Assembly: GCA_025506515.1 (NCBI GenBank)
Contig: CM046443.1
Location: 23,919,898-23,983,897 of the forward strand
Length of the DNA stretch: 64,000 nt
Source: Flaveria trinervia
Lineage: Eukaryota > Streptophyta > Magnoliopsida > Asterales > Asteraceae
Reading direction: 5' to 3'
Within the stretch, counting starts at the first letter, position 1. The number at the start of each line of letters is the position of its first letter. The position numbers and the translations under genes were made by a program. Below, piece by piece: positions 57,421-64,000 of the stretch. The notes under the pieces were generated by a model that had not been told where the DNA came from, did not search any database, and saw only the letters and a list, made by a program, of their open reading frames with translations.

Positions 57421-57598
57421 AAAAATCTAAGGAAAATCTTCAAAAAGAAATTTTCATCCAAAGAAAACATGAGCTTATGAAAGTGATGAACTAGACAACT
57501 TAGGACACATATATTTTAGGAAATAATAAGAATTAGTTTTTAAGAAAAGCTTACTCAAAGTTGATCATCCCAATAGCTAATATTAGATATTTAAATCT
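57421..57598. other. E6 short spacer after pol
   Basis: AT-rich and non-coding; nothing else seen. Confidence 0.6.
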
Positions 57599-58928
57599 CT
57601 ATTCATCAAAAGCCTTTGTAAACAGATCAGCATATTGTTCATCTGTGTGAACTTTGACTAGTTTAATTAATCCTTTTTCATGATTATCTCTTATTAAATG
57701 ATACATGATATTGATGTGTTTGGTACTTGAGTGCTGCACGGGGTTTTCTGTGATTGAGATAGCATTATTGTTGTCTATGTGAATGGGAGTCTCCTTGAAG
57801 TTTAACCCATAGTCCAACATCTGGTTCTGAATCCATAGCACTTGAGCACAGCAGCTTGCAGCAGCAATGTATTCAGCTTCAGCAGTTGATGTAAAGACAC
57901 ATGATTGTTTCTTGCATTGCCATGAGACAACCCTTCCACCAAGGAACTGACATACCCCTGATGTAGACTTTGTAGTCATGTTGCAACCACCATAATCACT
58001 ATCTGTATAAGCATACAAGTTAAAGTCAGTATTCTTTGGGTACCATAAACCAAGTGTTGAGGCACCTTTGAGGTATTTAAGAATCCTCTTAACAGTAATA
58101 AGGTGAGACATCTTGGGGTTGGCTTGATATCTTGCACAAATACATGTAGCAAACATAATATCAGGCCTGCTAGCAGTTTGATACATAAGAGACCCAATCA
58201 TAGCCCTATATAAGTGTTCATCTACACAGTCCCCCTCAAGGTCAGGTCCAAGGGAGTGGTTTCTGGCTATGAGTGTCTTAGCAATCTTACAATCCGTCAT
58301 GTTGAATCTCTTGAGTATGTCCTGAACATACTTTGACTGACTTATGAAGATGCCATCTTCAACTTGCTTCACTTGAATTCCAAGAAAAAAGTTGAGTTCC
58401 CCCACGGCACTCATTTCAAATCTATCTTTCATCAACTTCTCAAATTCTTTGCAGAGCTTTGGATTAGTTGAACCAAAGATGATGTCATCCACATACACTT
58501 GAACTAGCAATATGTCATTTCTTTGTCCTTTGATGAAGAGAGTTCCATCTATAGTACCTCTCCTGTATCCATGTTTACAAAGATACTTAGACAGTGTCTC
58601 ATACCACTTCTTGGATGCCTGATGCAGCCCATAAAGAGCTTTGTCAAGCTTGCAGACATAATCAGGATGATCAGGATCTACAAAACCAAGTGGCTGTTTG
58701 ACATATACCTTCTTCATAAATCACTCCATACAGAAAGGCACACTTCACATCAAGCTAAAAGACCTTGAAGATCTTAGATGCAGCAAATGCCAGGAATATC
58801 CTAACAGCTTTTAGTCTTACTACTGGAGCAAAGACATCAGTGTAGTCAATCCCTTCTTCTTGTGTGTACCCTTGAACAACTAGTCTAGCTTTGTTCTTGA
58901 TGATAATGCCTGTATCAACTTTCTTATT
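57599..58928 (-). pseudogene. E6 reverse transcriptase (C-terminal two thirds) and RNase H
   Basis: The frame 57599-58717 is open for 372 codons: KKVYVKQPLGFVDPDHPDYVCKLDKALYGLHQASKKWYE, LLVQVYVDDIIFGSTNPKLC (catalytic YVDD), SAVGELNFFLGIQ, MIGSLMYQTASRPDIMFATCICARYQ, YTDSDYGGC, STAEAEYIAAASCCAQVLW and STKHINIMYHLIRD. It ends at LFTKAFDE with a stop. The preceding RT part (58718-58928: SAFLYG region and ARLVVQGYTQEEG) is in other frames and is then interrupted by the solo LTR. Confidence 0.93.
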
Positions 58929-60843
58929 TGTAAGGCCCCGTTCCCGGAGACCTCACAGTTGGTCATTCACAGCATTTTAATACATTAAAATATTATAAAT
59001 TTACAAGCTTAAGCAGCGGATTTATTTTAACAAAAGCCATTCATGTCATTAAAACACTGTTATTGAGCAATACACTATTGTTTAACCGAATACAAAAGAA
59101 TTGTTTAATTGCATTACTAAACAACAGCAATAATAAGTATGAATGGATGTTAGTCTTTCCCTGCCGAGTAGCTTCACCCTCATGCCATCCTCAGCAATAT
59201 TTACCTGCCAACTGAAAATGTATAAAAGTCAGCATTGCTAAGTGAGTTCTAGTTTTAAAAGTAATAAAATACTTTCTATAGGTATACATATGAAAATACT
59301 CTTTTTATGTAAACTTCATCTCTTTATACGTGAGCACGCATTAACTATACAATCAGGTAATGCTTCTTTTATTTACTGTATGCCTTGTTTACTCTGTATT
59401 TTTTTTATTTTTATCTTTCACTGTCTATGTGGACCAATGAGCAATACCCTAGCTGGCCCAGACACCTAGGGTACGCTGCAAAGGTCCACCAATCTCAATT
59501 GACTGCCCTATGTGCATCTTAGGGTAGCTAACCCACATCACAGTTGAGCTAACGACCTCATGGTCGTGCCCCTCCTATAAGCTGGCAAGACTTGTTAACA
59601 TTTTATATTAAGTTCCACTTCTCTTCTTTATTACTCTTACACTTTATTATTATTAATAATACTTTACGTTACAATAATAACACACCACGTAAAGTCATGC
59701 ACTAATAGCAATAATAATAATAATAATAATAAGGAACAATCATAAGACAATCATAATGCATGAAACCAAGCATTTATAAGCCCTAGTCAAACCTCGGTCG
59801 AAACCCTAAAAGCACAGACTCCCAAAAATTCTATAATAAATTCTAAGTGTTTAGGCGCTTTGACACTATTTGGGTGCATGGGCCCTGTTTGGGTGTTTAA
59901 TCACTATGCAGGCACATTAGCCAATACTTAACTGTTTCAACACTTAGGCGCATGAACTATTCAGGCGCATGGATACTACTCGGGCCTATGGTCCATTCGG
60001 ACGCATGGACACTTAGGCGCATGGTCTATTCGGGCGTATGGAAACTTAGGCGCATGGGGTTATTCAAACGCATGGCCACTATTGGGGTGCATAGCCCTAC
60101 ACTTAGTCGTCCGACTAATACTCTAAGCGCATGAGGGCACTGTTCAGGCACATGAGTTACACTTAAACATTTCTAAGGCATTTCCAGGCGCATGGGCCTT
60201 ATTTAGGCGCATGAACCTTCTGTTCAACGTGTTTCTAGGATATTTTCAAATCCAAACATCAAACCTATTTGTTATAAGCTTACCAAGGCTATTCAAAACA
60301 TGAACAACCTATGAACATCTAAGGAAAATCATCGAACATGCATATACATACGGATATACATACATAAACATTGTAAAATCGTTTTAATACATTTTCAGCC
60401 CCAAGAAGAGTTTAAAACAAGTAAAATCGGGGTCTAGAAACTCACCTGGTGCAACTTTGGGTGTATCTTCCTTCTAACCCGTATGCAAATGAGTTCAAAC
60501 ACCTAGAAACCCATAAAACACACACACACACGAACACACACAAGCACATAAGCATATAACCGAGACAAAACCCAACATGAACACTTAAAACCTCAAATTC
60601 TTACCTTGAATTCAATCCTCTTCTTCTTCTATTTCACCCGAGAGTTTTCTGCTCTTTCTCTAATCCGAAATGAAAAAGGTGATGGGAAGTGAGGGTGGGC
60701 GGCCATGCCCACCTTTACACCAACTTCTTTGTACTTTTGTCCTTTTTACACTTTTAACCCCTCAACTTGGGTTTATTGATGTTTCCTTCCTTTATTCTTC
60801 ATTTCTTATTTTTTTTCTTTTAAAAGAATAACCGGGTGTTACA
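58929..60843 (+). mobile_element. Solo family B LTR (1915 bp) in E6 RT
   Basis: TGTAAGGCCCCG...CGGGTGTTACA flanked by ttatt on both sides (58924-58928 and 60844-60848). There is no internal sequence, so it is a solo LTR left by recombination between two LTRs. Removing it restores adjacency of the E6 RT halves. It has ATT/AAT repeats near 59640-59730 and a cluster of GGCGCATG words (59945-60225). Start and end style suggest Ty3/gypsy. Confidence 0.93.
59945..60225 (+). repeat. GGCGCATG word cluster in the family B LTR
   Basis: About a dozen copies or near copies of TAGGCGCATGG occur at 15-30 base spacing in a CpG-poor setting, often preceded by ACTTA or ATTC. They lie mid-LTR. No coding role. 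Confidence 0.8.
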
Positions 60844-61349
60844 TTATTCCTAAACACCCATTTGGTTCCAATGGTAGTCTTCCCATAAGGAAGAGGACAA
60901 AGGTTCCAAACTTTCTGCCTTTTGTATTGAAGCAGCTCTTGTTGCATAGGCTTAACATAACTTCCATCCTTTAGAGACTCATCAACTTTCTTTGGCTCTA
61001 TCTGGGATAGGAAAGAAGAGTGAAGAAAAACATTTGCTTCATGGGTTTGTCCTTATGTTCTTACCCCTGTGACAACATCTCCAATGATGTTTGTGATGGG
61101 GTGAGACTTGTGGATCCTAAGCTGAGGGATCACAGCAACTTGCTGAGAAAGATCTAAATTAGAGAAATTTAGATCTGACATAGATGTTTCTCCCACCACA
61201 TCAGCACACTTTTCAAGAGAAACTTGATCCAAGCAGTGTGCGACATCATTGATGTTCTTATCTATGGTGTGGTTAGTAGTATCAAGAAATTCTTGATCAT
61301 AGTCACCACCACCATTGTTGTCTTCCATAATTGAGATATTCTTATCTAG
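60844..61349 (-). pseudogene. E6 RT N-terminus and integrase-RT linker
   Basis: The part right of the solo LTR gives TIGTKWVFRN and the LQYKRQKVWNLCPLP region near 60850-60930, with the linker frame 61053-61328 (MEDNNGGGDYDQEFLDTTNH...LRIHKSHPITNIIGDVVTGVRT) upstream. The HPxxNIIGDxxxGVxTR motif is the usual copia lead-in to RT. Broken by stops at 61052 and 61349. Confidence 0.85.
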
Positions 61350-62300
61350 TTATGGAGCCTCTGAGCTGGAATTTGAAGGCACCCCAGATGTATCAGCTGA
61401 GTTTGTCATTGTAGTGCTGATAGACACCTCATTTGCAAAAGTAGTTCCAACTAAAGCTGAAGATGTGTGACTTGAAGATCTTCTCAGCTCAAATCTTGAA
61501 TCAGGATGACCTGTATTTAGATTTTCTACAGATCCTAAAACATTCTCACAAGATTTGTTAAACCAGTTGGTAACTAAATCAAGATCAAATAGCCAATCAA
61601 GACCAGAACCAACCACACAGGGTGTGTGTTCATTGAAAGTCACATTGGCTGACTCCTCAAAAATTTTAGTTATGAGATTGTATACTCTATAAGCCTTAGC
61701 TTGAGAAAAGTATCCAATAAAATGTCCATCAACTGATTTCTCAGCAAACTTGGCAATTTGATCTTTAGTATTCAAGATGGTGCAAGGACATCCAAATGAC
61801 TTGAGAAAACCAATGAAAGGTTTCCTCTTGTGCCAAAGTTCATAAGGAGTCTTGCCATGAGTTTTGACCACTAAAACTCTGTTCTGCACATAGCAGGCAG
61901 TGTTGACTGCCTCTGCCCAGAAGGTGATGGGCAGCTTAGAGTCAGACAACCTGGTTCTTGCAGCTTCAATCAGTGTCTTGTTTCTCCCCTCAGCAACACC
62001 ATTCTGCTGAGGAGTCCTGGGAGCACTGTATTGTCTTGTAATACCCTTTTCATCATAGAATGTATCTAGGATTTGGTTTTTAAATTCAGTTCCTTGATCA
62101 CATCTTATGATCTTGACCTTGTCATCAGATTGATTCTCAATCTTTAAGATGAAATTCTTTAGAATCTCATGAGTCTCATCCTTAGTTCTAAAGAAGAAGA
62201 CCCAAGTGAATCTTGTAAAGTCATCTGTGATCACTAAACAATAAGAGGTCCTTCCTAGACTCATCACACTAGTGGGACCAAAGAGATCCATATGTAACAA
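61350..62300 (-). pseudogene. E6 integrase core and C-terminal region
   Basis: An open frame of 316 codons: MLHMDLFGPTSVMS (first Asp), CLVITDDFTRFTWVFFF, IIRCDQGTEFKNQI (second Asp), TPQQNGVAEGRNKTLIEAAR (Glu), then ITFWAEAVNTACYVQNRVLV and FIGYFSQAKAYRVYN. All three catalytic acidic residues are present, the best preserved integrase core in the window. It lacks its zinc-binding part in frame and ends in a stop inside the linker. Confidence 0.93.
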
Positions 62301-62816
62301 GTGTAGGGGTGTAGTGATGGAGTTCCTTTCCTTAGGCTTGTGAGATACCTTATGTTACTTCCCTTTCAGGCATGCAACACAATGGTCATCACTTGTAAAC
62401 TCTTTCTTTGGTATTCTAGTTACCAAATCATTCTTAATTAATTTATTCATGTTCTTAAGTTTACATGGCACATTCTTTTATGCCACAGGACAGACTCATC
62501 ACTATTGGCTTTAGACAGAAAGCATAAAACTTCTCCAGAGGGAGATGTTTCTTGCAAATCCATCTTGTACATGTTCCCTTTCCTGGGGGCTCTAAGCAGG
62601 ATATGCTCATGAGGAATGACCATACCAGGCTTGAGAACAATGCACTCATGCTCAGTAAAGAGCATGTTATGACTCTAATCACAAAATTGGGATACACTCA
62701 GAAGATTGTACCCAAGATCTTTTACAAAGTTCACCTTTTCAATGCTGAGCTTACCATTTGTGACGGTGCCCCTTCCTGAAATGTAACCACCTTCATCTCC
62801 TCCAAAAGCAACTGGT
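62301..62816 (-). pseudogene. E6 pre-integrase and protease C-terminal part
   Basis: VAFGGDEGGYISGRGTVTNG is the protease flap region, followed by LGYNLLSVSQFCD, a stop, then the pre-integrase frame (62447-62665) ending VLWHKRMCHVNLRT and a CVACLKGK segment. The DSG active site is not here; it is beyond the LTR that begins at 62817. Confidence 0.85.
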
Positions 62817-64000
62817 TGTAAGGCCCCATTCCCGGACACCTCATAGTTGGTCAATCATCGCAAATAAAACTTTATAAAACGTACATTTATTTTGCAGTGG
62901 AATTTAAAACTTTCATTAATAACTAAAACATGTCATTTACAACATTTGTTTTCATCTCAAAATACAAGACATGTCAAAATACGGATGCCAGCCTCAAAAT
63001 GCTCCCAGTAACTTATGCATCCATGCCTGCAACTCCTCAGCATCAACATATACCTGCCAACTATCATGCATACAAAAGTCAACGATGCTGAGTGAGTTAT
63101 AGTTTTATAATAAAACATACTTTTTTGTGTTAAAACCATTCTTTAATTTATTTCAAAACATACTATTCTTTACAACCGTTCGTGGTCATGCATCATGCGT
63201 ACATACAGATAATATCATTATTATCTTCATCATTACGTTCATTAACTTTGTTCGTTCAACGTATTACATTATCGTTCACTTCTCTTACTAGATCCGGTCA
63301 GACTTTACCCTCTTCGTGGCACTCAGCCACGATTACTAAGGTCAAATGACAAGGATCTTGTTCTGTACATTATTACGATAATTCATTAACGTTCATTCTT
63401 ACGTTCGTTCTTTCATACATTATCTTTGTTCATTTCTCTGTATTACTCGAATCTTGCCTCGTGCACTATCCCCCACTCATGCTCGAAAGCTGATGCTGTG
63501 CCGGGGCCTGCTCACAAACCCCCGACTCATGTCCGAAGACTGACACAGCACCGAGATACGTGACAAAGATCCCATATGAGTCAATAACAGGGATTGAACT
63601 CTATTCGAGTCTGTTGCAACACAATGTCGCTCACCTCATTATCTCGTCTCATGGACAAACACCTTTGTCGAGTCTGTTGCGACAAAGAGTCGCTCATCTC
63701 ATATCTATGCTTGGCTTTATGCCACACCCCCGAAGTTATACGTAACTCAGGTAACCATTATATATTTCACCCCCAGCATTGTGGGTAACAACACCCCCAT
63801 CGAAATGGGTAACACCCCCACCGAAATGGGTAACACCCGCACCGAAATGGTTAACACCCCCACCGAAATGGGTAACACCCCCACCGAAGTGGGTAACACC
63901 CCCACCGAAGTGGGTAACACCCCCACCGAAATGAGTAACACCCCCACCAAAATGGGTAACACGCCCACCAAAGTGGGTAACAACACCCCCATCGAAATGG
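62817..64000 (+). mobile_element. B-related LTR at the right edge
   Basis: Starts TGTAAGGCCCCATTCCCGGACACCTCATAGTTGG, very like the family B start, then diverges. The five bases before it are ctggt. The end is beyond the window, so solo LTR and full element cannot be distinguished. No ORF; the long frame on the minus strand at the end comes from the minisatellite. Confidence 0.8.
63779..64000. repeat. 21-bp minisatellite at the right edge
   Basis: About ten units of GGGTAACACCCCCACCGAAAT with single-base variants continue past the window end. A 24-bp variant with an extra AAC starts the array (about 63783) and recurs about 198 bp later (about 63978), suggesting a higher-order unit. Confidence 0.93.

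Larger units (their letters stand above)
52178..62816 (-). mobile_element. E6: Ty1/copia element, 5' end outside or displaced
   Basis: The 3' LTR (52178-52974) and PPT define the left end; the five bases before it are gacat. Sense order from the right: protease tail, pre-integrase, integrase, linker, RT (split by the solo LTR 58929-60843), RNase H, palindromic spacer, accessory 3' gene, LTR. The right part is cut at 62816/62817 by a B-type LTR. It is another family with the same layout as E1/E3 and E4. Confidence 0.92.

Noticed and set aside
60661..60720. Possible host gene start near the right part of the solo LTR
   Set aside because: The stretch lies fully inside the LTR bounded by the ttatt duplications and has no ORF.
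63747..63992. 81-codon frame with GVLP repeats
   Set aside because: Pure product of the 21-bp minisatellite.

Overview
This window looks like plant nuclear heterochromatin, most likely from a dicot with a large repeat-rich genome. The 3' accessory ORFs resemble ones I associate with Asteraceae (lettuce, sunflower and tansy relatives), but that guess is low confidence. I see no host single-copy gene, no cellular tRNA or rRNA gene and no CRISPR array. Essentially all 64 kb is LTR retrotransposon, nested several levels deep. Every retrotransposon reading frame is broken by stops or frameshifts.

Layout. (1) 1-7600, + strand: 3' part of a large Ty1/copia element (E1) ending in an LTR at 6890-7600. 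(2) 7601-13911, - strand: copia element E2; E1 is inserted inside its RNase H domain. (3) 13912-20741: a coding-poor array of Ty3/gypsy-like LTR and internal pieces (family A), plus a truncated LTR of family B at 19881-20629. (4) 20742-47254, - strand: a complete copia element, E3, of the same family as E1, flanked by the 5-bp duplication attta and sitting inside a family A LTR. (5) 26283-38610, - strand: a second complete copia element, E4, nested in the 3' spacer of E3 and flanked by aatca. (6) 47260-50060: the rest of the family A LTR, which interrupts an old copia pol, E5 (50061-52177). (7) 52178-62816, - strand: copia element E6, split by a solo family B LTR (58929-60843, duplication ttatt) and cut at its protease by another B-type LTR that runs off the right edge and carries a 21-bp minisatellite.

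Shared architecture. E1/E3, E4 and E6 all have an extra gene downstream of pol, before the 3' LTR, as in Sirevirus-type copia elements. In each family the stretch just upstream of that gene is packed with short palindromic words and then has a TATA-like box. The same words recur in the LTR upstream of the LTR TATA box. The word differs by family: TCGnnCGA-type in E1/E3, CAGTAGTT/AACTACTG and CTTCAG hairpins in E4, CTTCnGAAG in E6. The extra ORFs look distantly related to each other. In E1/E3 the extra gene also appears to have a 541-542 bp leader intron and a 138-139 bp coding intron. The inference is an element-encoded gene with its own promoter and family-private binding sites shared with the LTR. 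A factor that acts on both would be analogous to the VANC anti-silencing proteins of VANDAL transposons, but this is untested.
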